The notes under the pieces are model-generated. The model ran no database searches, was not told the DNA's origin, and saw nothing but the letters and a program-made list of their open reading frames with translations. The position numbers and the translations under genes are program-made. A stretch of DNA of 64,000 nucleotides, from assembly GCA_039933105.1 (NCBI GenBank), contig JBDTOT010000004.1, forward strand, positions 1 through 64,000, written 5' to 3'. Positions 30,512 to 39,687 of this stretch are shown here, piece after piece. This DNA is from FEN-1219 sp039933105 (GTDB lineage: Bacteria > Pseudomonadota > Gammaproteobacteria > Steroidobacterales > Rariloculaceae). The stretch's first letter is position 1. Each line of letters starts with the position of its first letter.

Positions 30512-31234
30512 TCAACGCACTCGGAAAAAAATTGCGTCGACCTGCAGGTTGCGGCCGTACTTGTCCGTGAATCCGGGTTGAAGCCCCCAAAGGGTGAAAC
30601 CGGCGGCTTCCAAACGATCGATCGTTTCGCGCCAAAGGTGCTGGCCTTCATAGAGGACGACCAGGGACAGCTCGCACAGTACGCCTTCAAGTCTTGGCAG
30701 CGTTTCACGAGCGCCCGTCAGAACATGCCACTCGAACCCTTGTGTATCGATCTTCAGGAACGGTCGGCGCGCAACCCCAAGGTACGATGCTGCGACCGAA
30801 TCCAATCTCCATACCGGAACCGTCTCCTGGCCAACGTAGGCTGACCCCGGCGCCGCATCCTCGTGGGCCTGCGACATCGTCATGATGGACGACGACACCG
30901 AGTTGCCCGCGATATAGATGACGGTCGAGCCGTCCGAATCACCCAGGGCGCAACGGTCATGGACGGACCAGCGCGCGTCGCTGGTCGCGGCTTCGCGCAG
31001 CTTCTTGTGCGCGTCGGACAGTGGCTCAAAGCTCACGATGGGCCCGGAGAATCCGGCACCACGAATCTGCTGTGCGAACTGGCCGGTGTTGGCACCGACG
31101 TCGAAAACGAAGTCGATCCCGAACCTTTCGAAACCCTGTAAGAGCTGACGCGCCGCGCGTTTCGCTGTGGAGCCGCGACGCCCGATCCGGACTTTCTTCA
31201 AAAGCGCACTGACGCGTTTCCTGACATCGCTCAT
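30512..31234 (-). CDS. FkbM-family methyltransferase
   Basis: The product has 240 residues. The SAM-binding loop FVFDVGANTGQFAQQIRGAGFSGPIVSFEPL and the later VWRLDSVAASYLG, FLKIDTQGFEWHVLTGA pattern are those of FkbM-type O-methyltransferases, which often methylate sugars in polysaccharide loci. Last gene of a three-gene minus-strand group, 18 bases after the preceding FkbM-like gene; convergent with fcl. Substrate unknown; a sugar of the local polysaccharide is likely. Confidence 0.88.
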   Translation of the reverse strand: MSDVRKRVSALLKKVRIGRRGSTAKRAARQLLQGFERFGIDFVFDVGANTGQFAQQIRGAGFSGPIVSFEPLSDAHKKLREAATSDARWSVHDRCALGDSDGSTVIYIAGNSVSSSIMTMSQAHEDAAPGSAYVGQETVPVWRLDSVAASYLGVARRPFLKIDTQGFEWHVLTGARETLPRLEGVLCELSLVVLYEGQHLWRETIDRLEAAGFTLWGLQPGFTDKYGRNLQVDAIFFRVR

Positions 31235-31252
31235 TGCCGATCTAAAACGACG

Positions 31253-32101
31253 CTACACGCGCTTGCGCACAGATCGATACGCCTTCGCGAGCTTCCGCAT
31301 AATCGGCCCGAAGGTGTCCGGAAAGCGGCGAAACGGCCGGGCAACGAGCTGCATTCGTTTTTGGCGGTACGGAATGCCGTGCCAACCGAGCCTACCGGAG
31401 CCGCGTATGAAGACGGTTCCGTCCATTCCATTGAAGATGTGGGTGACCATGGATTCGTCTGCCCGAAGCGCAGCGGGGGAATTGTCCTCGATCCCGAAAG
31501 CCGAAAAATACTCGCTGCGCACAAACAGCGCGTTGGCCAGCGTGGCGGCAACGAGTTCGTAGCCCTTCTCCCGGGCGAGCCCCGTCAGGGCCAGCAGACT
31601 CGAGCTCTGATTCACGTTCATGTCAGCGGGCTGCACGAAGTCGACAGCGGTGGGAATCGTCGGGTTGTACTCGATGACGACAAGCCGCGGGCGATATCGC
31701 GTGGTCGCCTTCCACACGTGATAGTCATTGCCGTCGATGTCGATCGAGAGCACGTCGAAATCCTCCGGGATCGATGTCTTCGCGAGGACCGTATCCAAGT
31801 TGTCCGCGGTCGAAAAGCCGACGAACGCGCTGATCGGTAGCACCTTGGGATTGCCTGCGAACTTGTTCCTGAGATCCCGGAAACGCCGCTCAGACCCCTC
31901 GATCAGTACCGCCGAGAAGCCACGACTCGAGATCAAGTCGTAGGTATTGCTGAGGTAACTGCCGTCCCACGCACCGAATTCGACGCACCAGCCGACCGGC
32001 TGACCAATCACTTCAAGGATCTTGGCGATGATGCCGTCCTCGCCGTTCTGCGAGTTCACGTTGGCCGCGTGATCGAGCAGCCACCTGTTATTTGTCGTCA
32101 A
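31253..32101 (-). CDS. FkbM-like methyltransferase-fold protein
   Basis: The product has 282 residues. It contains WCVEFGAWDGSYLSNTYDLI, a Rossmann motif I in which the usual DVGAxxG reads EFGAWDG, then VLIEGSE and FDVLSIDIDGNDYHVWKA, matching the FkbM motif order. It probably binds SAM and modifies a sugar; a non-methyltransferase role is possible because motif I is atypical. The C-terminal 40 residues are strongly basic. TTG 32101 is chosen because GGAG lies about eight bases upstream; GTG 32158 gives a longer form of low-complexity start. Same strand as FkbM and the fucosyltransferase-like gene. Confidence 0.65.
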   Translation of the reverse strand: MTTNNRWLLDHAANVNSQNGEDGIIAKILEVIGQPVGWCVEFGAWDGSYLSNTYDLISSRGFSAVLIEGSERRFRDLRNKFAGNPKVLPISAFVGFSTADNLDTVLAKTSIPEDFDVLSIDIDGNDYHVWKATTRYRPRLVVIEYNPTIPTAVDFVQPADMNVNQSSSLLALTGLAREKGYELVAATLANALFVRSEYFSAFGIEDNSPAALRADESMVTHIFNGMDGTVFIRGSGRLGWHGIPYRQKRMQLVARPFRRFPDTFGPIMRKLAKAYRSVRKRV

Positions 32102-32210
32102 TGCTGGAACTCCAACTCGCGAGCCGCGGGTCAGGGCACCGCCGCGACGCGACAGCACATGTTACTTTGAAACCAATGCGTCACGCACGCGCACGGCGCG
32201 GCCGCGACGT

Positions 32211-33128
32211 TCAAAACACCGTGACGCGCGCCTTCGCGCCGCCGAGCCACCACGCCACTTCGCTAAAGGTCGAGAGGTAGCTCGCGAATAGTCGTTCCGT
32301 GCGCGCGAGCAGCAACAGGTCGATCAGATCCTCCGTGATACCGGCGGTAGTCCGCCAGCTGTCGTGCCGCGCGGTCTGGCGCGGAAAACACAGGACGCGC
32401 GGGACACCGTAGCGCTGCATCAGCTCGGTCACGATCTCGTCGCTGTCGCTGACGACGAGGAAACGCGCCGAGCTCTCGGCGCCGTCCAGCATTCGGATCA
32501 AGCGGCGGCGCGCCGGCACGTGATACTTGCGGTAGCGGCGCGGATCATCTCGCCACGTGCGGACCTGGACGCCGATCACAGCGGGATCGAGCGTTTTCGC
32601 CGCCCAGTCCGCGGCGCGCGCCTCAATCTCGGCACGCACGCGAATGCGGCGGAACAGCGGGCCGTATACGTCGTGGAAATACTGCGGAATGCGTTCGTAC
32701 TCGAGGTCAATGTGGCGCGCATCGGCGCGCGTAGAGCGCCGCGAGTGCTGCTTCGGGAACACCATGAAACGATAGCGATCCGTCTTTCGGCCCTTCAGCG
32801 TCCACAACGCTTTCCCAAGACCACGCACGATGGGGTGCGCGCCGGCGCCCACCGTCGCGAAGCCGCGCGGCAGATGCGGGACATCCTCGGGCAGGATCGC
32901 GAACCGCCACGACGAGTATTCCAGCGCGCCCGAGGGTACCGCGTCGATGGCGATGTCGTTCGCGAAGAGCTCGCCGAACGTCGCCGGCATGTTCGTGTTG
33001 ACCGGCCAACAGATGCGCGCTTCGCTGCTCAGTCGCATCGCGGAAGCCCACGACTTCAATCGGTTGCCGAGCCCCGCGGTCTCCGCGGACACGACGAGCG
33101 ACGGCGACGCGATCGGGACTATCATCAT
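32211..33128 (-). CDS. Fucosyltransferase-like protein (NodZ/O-FucT-type pattern)
   Basis: The product has 305 residues. Near the start is SAETAGLGNRLKSWASAMRL, like the GLGNxL loop of GT-B fucosyltransferases. Near the middle is VIGVQVRTWRDDPRR, like the GDP-fucose-binding HxRxxD loop (here Q-V-R-T-W-R-D). The C-terminal part has LVVSDSDEI and LLLLARTERLFASYLSTFSEVAWWLGG, matching the usual last helices. These motifs, with gmd and fcl three kilobases away, point to transfer of fucose from GDP-fucose. ATG 33128 (or 33125) is preferred to a longer frame. No hydrophobic segment is seen. The family call is by motif only. Confidence 0.55.
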   Translation of the reverse strand: MMIVPIASPSLVVSAETAGLGNRLKSWASAMRLSSEARICWPVNTNMPATFGELFANDIAIDAVPSGALEYSSWRFAILPEDVPHLPRGFATVGAGAHPIVRGLGKALWTLKGRKTDRYRFMVFPKQHSRRSTRADARHIDLEYERIPQYFHDVYGPLFRRIRVRAEIEARAADWAAKTLDPAVIGVQVRTWRDDPRRYRKYHVPARRRLIRMLDGAESSARFLVVSDSDEIVTELMQRYGVPRVLCFPRQTARHDSWRTTAGITEDLIDLLLLARTERLFASYLSTFSEVAWWLGGAKARVTVF

Positions 33129-33268
33129 CGAGCGACTGGTAAGACTCCTGAAAGACGATTCTACACGCGCCACTACCGCGCCTCTGCAAACCGTGCGCTT
33201 ACCGTCGCGCAGCGCGCGAGCCATCCGTGCCGCTCGTAGTCTTTTATGGCAAACTCCCACGACCGCTC

Positions 33269-35110
33269 ATGAACCTCCCGGCACCGCCCAACAACGCGCG
33301 CCGCGCCACCGAATGGCGTGCGTTGCGCGACCTCGCGCCGCATCTGTGGCCCGCGGGCGACTTCGCCGTTCGGGGGCGCGTCCTGCTGGCTTTGGTGCTC
33401 CTGGCCGGCAGTAAGCTCGCGACGGTGTATGTCCCGTTGCTGTTTAAACGGCTCGTGGATCTGTTCGCCACACCGCACAACACCCCGATCGTGCTGCCGC
33501 TCAGCCTCGTCATCGGCTATGGCGTGCTGCGAATCGCGACCATCGCATTCGCCGAGCTGCGCGATGCGGTATTCGCGAAGGTCGCGCAGCGCGCGATCCG
33601 CACGGTGGCCTTGAAGACGTTTCGGCACCTACACAGTCTCTCGCTCGCGTTCCACCTCGAGCGCCAGACCGGCGGGTTGTCGCGCGCCATCGAGCGCGGC
33701 ACCAACGGCATCGATACGTTGCTGACGTTCGTCCTGTTCAATATCGTGCCAACATTGATCGAGATTCTGCTGGTATGCGGAATCCTGTGGGCCTTCTTCG
33801 ACGTCTCGTATGCCGCTGTCACCCTGCTCTGCGTGATCGGCTACGTCGCGTACACCCTCTCGGTGACGGAATGGCGTATCAAGTATCGGCGCCAGATGAA
33901 CGAGACGGACCAGGAGGCCAATACACGCGCGGTCGACAGCCTGTTGAATTACGAGACCGTGAAGTACTTCGGCAACGAACAGTATGAAGCGAACCGGTAC
34001 GATCAGGCGCTGGCGCGCTACGAACACGCGTCTGTCGCGAGCAAGAGCTCGCTGTCGTTGCTGAACATCGGCCAGGCCGCGATCATCGGCGTCGGGCTGG
34101 CCGTGCTCATGCTGATGGCGGGGCGCGGCGTCATCGCCGGCAAGCTAACAGTGGGCGATTTCGTGCTCATCAACACGTACCTGATTCAGCTGTACATTCC
34201 GCTGAATTTCCTCGGAGTCGTGTATCGGCAGATCAAACAGTCGCTTACCGACATGGAGTCGATGTTCCGGCTGCTGAACGTGAGCGCAGACGTGAAAGAC
34301 TCTCCCGGCGCCCCCGAGCTGCTTCCCGGCGCCGGCGCCGTCGAGTTCGATCGCGTGAGCTTCGCATACGACCCGCGGCGCACGATCCTCCACGACGTAT
34401 CCTTTCGCGTGCCGTCGGGTGCGAAGGTTGCCATCGTCGGCGCCAGCGGCGCCGGTAAATCCACGATCTCCCGCCTGCTGTTCCGCTTCTACGACGTGAC
34501 CACCGGCGCCGTACGCATCGATGGCCAAGACATCCGCGACGCGACGCAAGCCAGCGTGCGTGGTTCGATCGGCATCGTCCCGCAAGACACTGTGCTGTTC
34601 AACGACACGATCTACTACAACATCGCGTACGGCCGGCCCGGCGCATCGCCGGCCGAAGTCGAAGAAGCCGCGCGCCTCGCACGCATTCACGACTTCATCA
34701 TGGCTTCGCCCGACGGCTATCAGACCATGGTGGGCGAACGCGGGCTCAAGCTCTCGGGTGGCGAGAAACAGCGTGTCGCGATCGCCCGTACGATACTGAA
34801 GCGGCCGCGGATATTGCTGTTCGACGAAGCCACTTCCGCTCTCGACACGCGTACGGAGCGTGAAATCCAGAGCTCGTTGCGCGAAGTGTCGCGCGGCCAT
34901 ACGACGCTAGTGATTGCGCACCGGTTGTCGACGATCGTTGACGCCGACGAGATCATCGTGCTGGCCGAGGGGCGCATAGCCGAACGAGGCACTCACACCG
35001 CGCTGCTCGGACGCGGTGGCCCCTACGCCGCCATGTGGCAGCGCCAATTGCTGACGCCGCACGAGGCCGGCGCCGACATCGGCGTCGACGAAGCCCTCGC
35101 GGTTCACTGA
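33269..35110 (+). CDS. ABC exporter, Atm1/HMT1-type half transporter
   Basis: The product has 613 residues: an N-terminal permease domain with six membrane helices (about 30-320) fused to a nucleotide-binding domain. NBD motifs are Walker A GASGAGKST (about 391-399), signature LSGGEKQRVAIA (about 496) and Walker B ILLFDEATSALDTRTE. The permease text LINTYLIQLYIPLNFLGVVYRQIKQSLTDMESMFRLL is characteristic of the Atm1 branch, which exports glutathione-based sulfur or metal conjugates. ATG 33269 is preferred to GTG 33227, since the longer form adds unlike residues. It is divergent from the fucosyltransferase-like gene. Confidence 0.9.
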   Translation: MNLPAPPNNARRATEWRALRDLAPHLWPAGDFAVRGRVLLALVLLAGSKLATVYVPLLFKRLVDLFATPHNTPIVLPLSLVIGYGVLRIATIAFAELRDAVFAKVAQRAIRTVALKTFRHLHSLSLAFHLERQTGGLSRAIERGTNGIDTLLTFVLFNIVPTLIEILLVCGILWAFFDVSYAAVTLLCVIGYVAYTLSVTEWRIKYRRQMNETDQEANTRAVDSLLNYETVKYFGNEQYEANRYDQALARYEHASVASKSSLSLLNIGQAAIIGVGLAVLMLMAGRGVIAGKLTVGDFVLINTYLIQLYIPLNFLGVVYRQIKQSLTDMESMFRLLNVSADVKDSPGAPELLPGAGAVEFDRVSFAYDPRRTILHDVSFRVPSGAKVAIVGASGAGKSTISRLLFRFYDVTTGAVRIDGQDIRDATQASVRGSIGIVPQDTVLFNDTIYYNIAYGRPGASPAEVEEAARLARIHDFIMASPDGYQTMVGERGLKLSGGEKQRVAIARTILKRPRILLFDEATSALDTRTEREIQSSLREVSRGHTTLVIAHRLSTIVDADEIIVLAEGRIAERGTHTALLGRGGPYAAMWQRQLLTPHEAGADIGVDEALAVH

Positions 35111-35135
35111 TTCGGCCTCAGGGCCGCGCGATGAG

Positions 35136-35702
35136 TCAGCGCGGGCCGTGCAAGTACAGATAGCGCCAGAGCGTTTGAGTGACGAGCGCGTGGTCGATCT
35201 CGCCTGACACGAGCATGGCGGGCAGCGCGCTGATTGGCACGAGCACCGGCTCGGTGACCTCCGTGCCCGTGTTTTGCACGGCGCGTTCGCGCTCGACACC
35301 CGTGGCGAAGTAACCGTGCAACCGGTTGGCGAACAACGCGGGGTTCGGGTTCACGACGCCGAGTGGCTCCGCATGGCGCGCACGATAGCCCGTCTCCTCG
35401 AGGCACTCGCGTAGCGCGGCTGCGGCCGGATCTTCGCCGGGATCCACGAGACCGCCCGGTATTTCAAGCGTGACTCGTTGCGCGCCATGACGGTACTGGC
35501 GAATCATGACGACGTGGCCGTCGGTCGTGATCGGCACAATTTGCGTCCAGGTCTGCGACTGAATGCGGTGGAACGTGCGCACTTGCCCGTCTACCGGTGA
35601 CACTGCGTTAGAACGCTCGACGGTAAAAATTCGGTAGTCGCCCACGGTCTCGCGCGAAGCTTCGCGCCAATCCATCGCTGCGTGTTGCGGTCGTTTGCTC
35701 AT
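35136..35702 (-). CDS. Nudix hydrolase, ADP-ribose pyrophosphatase-like
   Basis: The product has 188 residues. The Nudix box GGLVDPGEDPAAAALRECLEETGY is complete (GX5EX7REUXEEXGU). The preceding QYRHGAQRVTLEIPGGLVDPGEDP context and the following proline-rich loop are those of NUDT5/ADP-ribose pyrophosphatase-type enzymes that split nucleoside diphosphate sugars. Seven bases separate its start from the stop of feoB on the same strand, so it may be read through from feoAB. Confidence 0.85.
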   Translation of the reverse strand: MSKRPQHAAMDWREASRETVGDYRIFTVERSNAVSPVDGQVRTFHRIQSQTWTQIVPITTDGHVVMIRQYRHGAQRVTLEIPGGLVDPGEDPAAAALRECLEETGYRARHAEPLGVVNPNPALFANRLHGYFATGVERERAVQNTGTEVTEPVLVPISALPAMLVSGEIDHALVTQTLWRYLYLHGPR

Positions 35703-35709
35703 GAAGGCA

Positions 35710-37884
35710 CTACGTTCCGAGTTGATAAATCAGCAATGCGCCCGTGTAACCCAGCGCGGTCATGTAGGTCCACGCGAAGATCGGCCAGCGCCAGCTATTG
35801 GTCTCGCGCCGGATGACGGCCAGTGTCGCCGCACACTGCAGACACCAGGCGTAGAACAGCAGCAACCCGAGCACCATCGGCAGCGTGAAGACAGGGCTGC
35901 CATCTGGGTGTCGCGCCGCCGTGAGCTGACCGGCAAGCGTCTGCTCGTCCGCGTCGCCGCCCACCGCGTAAATAGTGCCGAGCACCGCGACCACGACCTC
36001 ACGCGCCGGGAACCCGGCGATGACCGCCGCCGAAACCCGCCAATCCCAGCCGAGCGGGCGAAACACCGGCTCCACGACGTGCCCTGCCCGGCCGAGCCAG
36101 CTCTGCGCGAGATGCTCGGCCGATGCCTCGTTGTCGATCTCCGCGTAACGCCGCGTCAAATCCTGACCGCTCAGAGTCGTTGCCGCTACCGTGCGCGCCT
36201 GCGCGCGGTGATCGTCGACGGCCGCTGACCGCGGAAAGTACGCGAGCGCCCACACGACGACGGCGACCGAGAAGATTACGGTGCCGGCCCGTTTCAGGAA
36301 TACGCGCACGCGATCCAGCAGCTTGAGGGCCACGGTTTGCAGATTCGGCATTCGGAATTCGGGTAACGCGAGAATGAACGTCGGGTTCTCGCCGCGCAGC
36401 ACGGATCGGCGTAACAGCAACGCGGTGCCCACGCCACCCGCGATGCCGATCACATACAGCCCAAACAGCACGAGGCCCTGGAGATTGAAGATGCCTACGG
36501 CGCGAACTGGCACGAACGCCGCGATCAACAACGCATACACCGGCAAGCGCGCCGAGCAGGTCATGAACGGCGCGGCCATAATCGTGGCGATGCGGTCGCG
36601 GCGATTCGGAATCACGCGCGTGGCCATGATCGCCGGCACCGCGCAGGCGAAGCTCGACAGCAACGGAATCACGGACTGCCCGGACAAACCCACTGCACGC
36701 ATTGCGCGATCGACGAGAAACGCGGCACGCGCGAGATACCCCGTGTCCTCCATCAGGATGATGAAGAGGAACAGGATCAGGATCTGCGGCAGGAACACGA
36801 TGACGCTACCGACGCCTGCGATCGCACCGTCAACGACGAAGCTGTTCAGCGCGCCGGGAGGGAGCCACGCGCCGATCGTGGCGCCGATGGCGGTGATTCC
36901 GGCGTCGATCGCGTCCATGAACGGCTTCGCCCACGCGAACACCGCCTGAAATACCAATGCCATCGCCAGGACGAACAGCGCCGTGGCCGGCCAGGGCTTG
37001 TTGATCCAATCGAGTAAGACCGCGCCGCGGCTCGCCGCCAGCGAGCCGGGTGTCTCGACACGCGCGAGCGTGGCCCGTACCCACGCGTAGCGTCGGCGCG
37101 CTTCGACGGCCAATGGAGGCGCATCCCCGAATAGCTCTTTGCGCGCGGTCGCAAGCTCCGCCTGCAACTGCGTCGCGACCGTGTGCGTGCCGGCGTCGAT
37201 CAGCTGCCGTTCGACCTCGATCGGATGCAGATCCACGCCGCCGACATGCCAACGCTCGGCAAGTTGGGTGGCCACCCTGCGAAGTTCCGCCCAATGCTCG
37301 ACGACCCGCGGTGCGGGCGTCTCGAGCAATCGACCGAGCGCTTCTTTCAACGCCGGGAAGCCGCGTCCTGTCGTCGCCACCACGGGGTACACCGGTACGC
37401 CGCCCAGCGCTTCCTGCAGCGCGGCATAGTCGATACGCAACCCCTGGCGCTGTGCCGCGTCCGTCATTGTCAGCGCCACGATCATGGGCCGGCCGAGCTC
37501 GATGAGCTGCTGCAGCAAATACAGCCCCTGATACAGCCGGGTCGCATCGATGACTGCGAGCATCGCGTCGGGCTTACGCGTGCCCATGACTCGGCCGAAT
37601 AGCACTTCGACCGCAATGCGTTCGTCGGCGGAGGTAGGGCTGAGCGAGTAAGTACCAGGAAGATCAACAAGATCCAGAGATGTCTTGCCAAATACTCCAC
37701 GGCCTAAACGACGCTCGACGGTCACTCCGGGATAGTTCGCAGTACTTTGCCGAAGGCCCGTCAACCGATTGAACACCGAGCTCTTGCCGGCATTGGGGTT
37801 GCCGACAACGGCGACTGTCCCCGCCGCACGGCGATGGATGGTCAGCGTATCGACCGAGACTGCGGTTTCAACCCCAGTGGCCAT
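35710..37884 (-). CDS. feoB: Ferrous iron transporter FeoB
   Basis: The product has 724 residues. The N-terminal G domain has G1 GNPNAGKSS (about 27-35), a switch-I threonine in YPGVTVE and G3 DLPGTYSL. The transmembrane core has paired gate regions, including LLSSFACAVPAIMATRVI and MTCSARLPVYALLIAAFVP, with the conserved cysteines. It imports Fe2+ across the inner membrane. The start overlaps the 3' end of feoA by 17 bases. No feoC is seen; the C-terminus ends in a hydrophobic helix. Confidence 0.95.
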   Translation of the reverse strand: MATGVETAVSVDTLTIHRRAAGTVAVVGNPNAGKSSVFNRLTGLRQSTANYPGVTVERRLGRGVFGKTSLDLVDLPGTYSLSPTSADERIAVEVLFGRVMGTRKPDAMLAVIDATRLYQGLYLLQQLIELGRPMIVALTMTDAAQRQGLRIDYAALQEALGGVPVYPVVATTGRGFPALKEALGRLLETPAPRVVEHWAELRRVATQLAERWHVGGVDLHPIEVERQLIDAGTHTVATQLQAELATARKELFGDAPPLAVEARRRYAWVRATLARVETPGSLAASRGAVLLDWINKPWPATALFVLAMALVFQAVFAWAKPFMDAIDAGITAIGATIGAWLPPGALNSFVVDGAIAGVGSVIVFLPQILILFLFIILMEDTGYLARAAFLVDRAMRAVGLSGQSVIPLLSSFACAVPAIMATRVIPNRRDRIATIMAAPFMTCSARLPVYALLIAAFVPVRAVGIFNLQGLVLFGLYVIGIAGGVGTALLLRRSVLRGENPTFILALPEFRMPNLQTVALKLLDRVRVFLKRAGTVIFSVAVVVWALAYFPRSAAVDDHRAQARTVAATTLSGQDLTRRYAEIDNEASAEHLAQSWLGRAGHVVEPVFRPLGWDWRVSAAVIAGFPAREVVVAVLGTIYAVGGDADEQTLAGQLTAARHPDGSPVFTLPMVLGLLLFYAWCLQCAATLAVIRRETNSWRWPIFAWTYMTALGYTGALLIYQLGT

Positions 37885-38107
37885 GGGCCCCCACCTGGCT
37901 CACGTGGAAATGCTGCCCCTGCGCGCGTCGCAACGAGATCGACGCACCGTAAATGCGGAACTCCAGCGGATCACCGCCGAGCGAGGCGCGAAGGAACTTG
38001 AGCTCGGCCCCTTCGACGAGGCCAAGCACCATCAAGCGCTGCACCGCAGGATCGGCTGTATCGATCGTATCGATGCGGACGCGGTCGCCGGGCTTTAGGT
38101 CGGACAA
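37868..38107 (-). CDS. feoA: FeoA SH3-like protein of the ferrous transporter
   Basis: The product has 79 residues with the FeoA pattern: LKPGDRVRID, VQRLMVLGLVEGAELKFLRASLGGDPLEFRIYGASISLRRAQ. It helps FeoB in iron uptake. The start is TTG, as no in-frame ATG is near. A Fur-box-like dyad lies 31 bases upstream. It begins 56 bases after purA on the same strand and probably has its own promoter there. Confidence 0.92.
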   Translation of the reverse strand: MSDLKPGDRVRIDTIDTADPAVQRLMVLGLVEGAELKFLRASLGGDPLEFRIYGASISLRRAQGQHFHVSQVGAHGHWG

Positions 38108-38137
38108 TGTCAGGGTCGGGCTCCGCGTCAGGCGCTA

Positions 38138-38156
38138 AATACGAATCGTTCTTATT
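38138..38156. promoter_or_regulatory. Fur-box-like dyad upstream of feoAB
   Basis: AATACGAAT, C, GTTCTTATT is an AT-rich interrupted palindrome matching at seven of nine arm positions, with 10-11 of 19 positions in the classical Fur consensus. It lies in the only AT-rich stretch between purA and feoA. Iron-Fur repression of feo is common in Gammaproteobacteria; the site itself is moderate. Confidence 0.4.
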
Positions 38157-38163
38157 ATAGCCC

Positions 38164-39456
38164 TCAATCGAACGGATGGCGACGCATGATTACGGCGTCG
38201 CGAGCCGGACCCGTCGAAACGATGTCGATCGGAACGCCGGCCAGCTGCTCGAGCCGCTGCAGGTAGGCCTTCGCTTCCTTCGGCAAGCCGCCGTAGGTGG
38301 TAACGCCCGCCGTGGGCGCCGTCCAGCCCGCCACGGACTCATACACCGGCTCACAGTCCCGGAACCTGTCCATCAGCAGCGGCAGAGTTTCGAGAACTTT
38401 GCCGTCCAGGCGGTAGGCCGTGCAGATCTTGATCTCGGGCACGCCATCGAGCACGTCGAGCTTGGTCAGGCAGAGCCCCGTGGCGCTGTTCGTGAATACA
38501 GCGCGGCGCAGCGATACCGCATCGAACCACCCGCAGCGGCGTGGTCGTCCCGTCGTCGAGCCGAACTCGTTGCCGATCTTGCCGAGATGGGCGCCCATCT
38601 CATCGTGCAATTCGGTCGGAAACGGGCCCGCGCCGACGCGCGTCGTATAGGCCTTCACGATACCGAGCACGTAATCGATGGCCGCGGGCCCGAGGCCCGA
38701 GCCGGCGGCGGCGCCACCCACCGTCGTGTTGGACGACGTCACGAACGGGTACGTGCCGAGGTCGATGTCGAGCATCGCCCCTTGCGCGCCCTCGAACAAC
38801 ACGCTTCGCCCGTCGTGCTGCAAAGTTTGCAGCGTCTCCGCCACGTCGACGACCAACGGTTTCACGCGCTCGCCGAGCGCGAGCAGGTTGTCGAGCTCGC
38901 GCCGCGGATCCGCCGTCTCCGCCTGGTAATAATGCGACAGCAAAAAGTTGTGCAGATCGAGCAACCGCTCGAGCTTCTGCTCGAGCTCACGCGGCGCGAA
39001 CAGATCCGAGACGCGGAGTGCGCGGCGCGCGATCTTGTCCTCGTATGCGGGCCCAATGCCGCGGCCCGTCGTGCCTATCGCCCCCGCGCCGCTCTTTTGT
39101 TCGCGTGCGCGGTCGAGCAACGCGTGTGACGACAGGATCAGTGGACACGCCGGCGATACACGCAGCCGCTGCTCGACCGGCACACCGCGCGCCTTGAGCT
39201 CGTCCATTTCCTTGCATAACGCATCGAGCGAGACGACGACGCCGTTGCCTATCAGGCATACGACATCGTCGCGCAGAATTCCCGATGGAATCAGATGCAG
39301 CACCGTCTTGCGATCGCCGATCACGAGCGTGTGACCCGCATTGTGCCCACCCTGAAAACGCACGACCGCGTGAGCGCGGTCAGCCAGCACGTCGACGACG
39401 GCGCCTTTGCCCTCGTCGCCCCACTGCATTCCAATCACGACAACGTTTCGACCCAC
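38164..39456 (-). CDS. purA: Adenylosuccinate synthetase
   Basis: The product has 430 residues. It makes adenylosuccinate from IMP, aspartate and GTP. The P-loop-like GDEGKG (catalytic Asp in WGDEGKGAVVD), FQGGHNAGHT, TTGRGIGPAYEDK and GRPRRCGWFD are all present. The start is GTG (MGRNVVVIGMQWGDEGKG). It follows hflKC and the small DUF2065 gene, as in other Gammaproteobacteria. Confidence 0.97.
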   Translation of the reverse strand: MGRNVVVIGMQWGDEGKGAVVDVLADRAHAVVRFQGGHNAGHTLVIGDRKTVLHLIPSGILRDDVVCLIGNGVVVSLDALCKEMDELKARGVPVEQRLRVSPACPLILSSHALLDRAREQKSGAGAIGTTGRGIGPAYEDKIARRALRVSDLFAPRELEQKLERLLDLHNFLLSHYYQAETADPRRELDNLLALGERVKPLVVDVAETLQTLQHDGRSVLFEGAQGAMLDIDLGTYPFVTSSNTTVGGAAAGSGLGPAAIDYVLGIVKAYTTRVGAGPFPTELHDEMGAHLGKIGNEFGSTTGRPRRCGWFDAVSLRRAVFTNSATGLCLTKLDVLDGVPEIKICTAYRLDGKVLETLPLLMDRFRDCEPVYESVAGWTAPTAGVTTYGGLPKEAKAYLQRLEQLAGVPIDIVSTGPARDAVIMRRHPFD

Positions 39457-39458
39457 AA

Positions 39459-39650
39459 CTATCCTCGCACGCCAAGCAGCAGCGCCAATCCGGCGATGAC
39501 TGCCGCCAGGCCGAAGAGCCGCAACTGGTTATCCGGGAGCCCGGCCAGAGCGGACAAAGCGCGCCGCCAATGGGGCGGCGCAGCGAATGGGAACAGCCCC
39601 TCGAAAATCAGGTAGAAAGCGAAACCCGCAAGAAGATCTGCCCAGGCCAA
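39459..39650 (-). CDS. YjeT-type DUF2065 small membrane protein
   Basis: The product has 63 residues with two hydrophobic helices (about 5-22 and 44-60) joined by a PHWRRALSALAGLPDNQLR turn, the DUF2065 pattern. TTG 39650 is chosen because GGAGG lies nine bases upstream and the position between hflC and purA matches E. coli yjeT. An upstream in-frame extension only overlaps hflC. Function unknown; a membrane partner of HflKC has been suggested only by its position. Confidence 0.75.
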   Translation of the reverse strand: MAWADLLAGFAFYLIFEGLFPFAAPPHWRRALSALAGLPDNQLRLFGLAAVIAGLALLLGVRG

Positions 39651-39687
39651 CGCCTCAAGCCTCCGTAAAGATGATCTTAACGATGAT

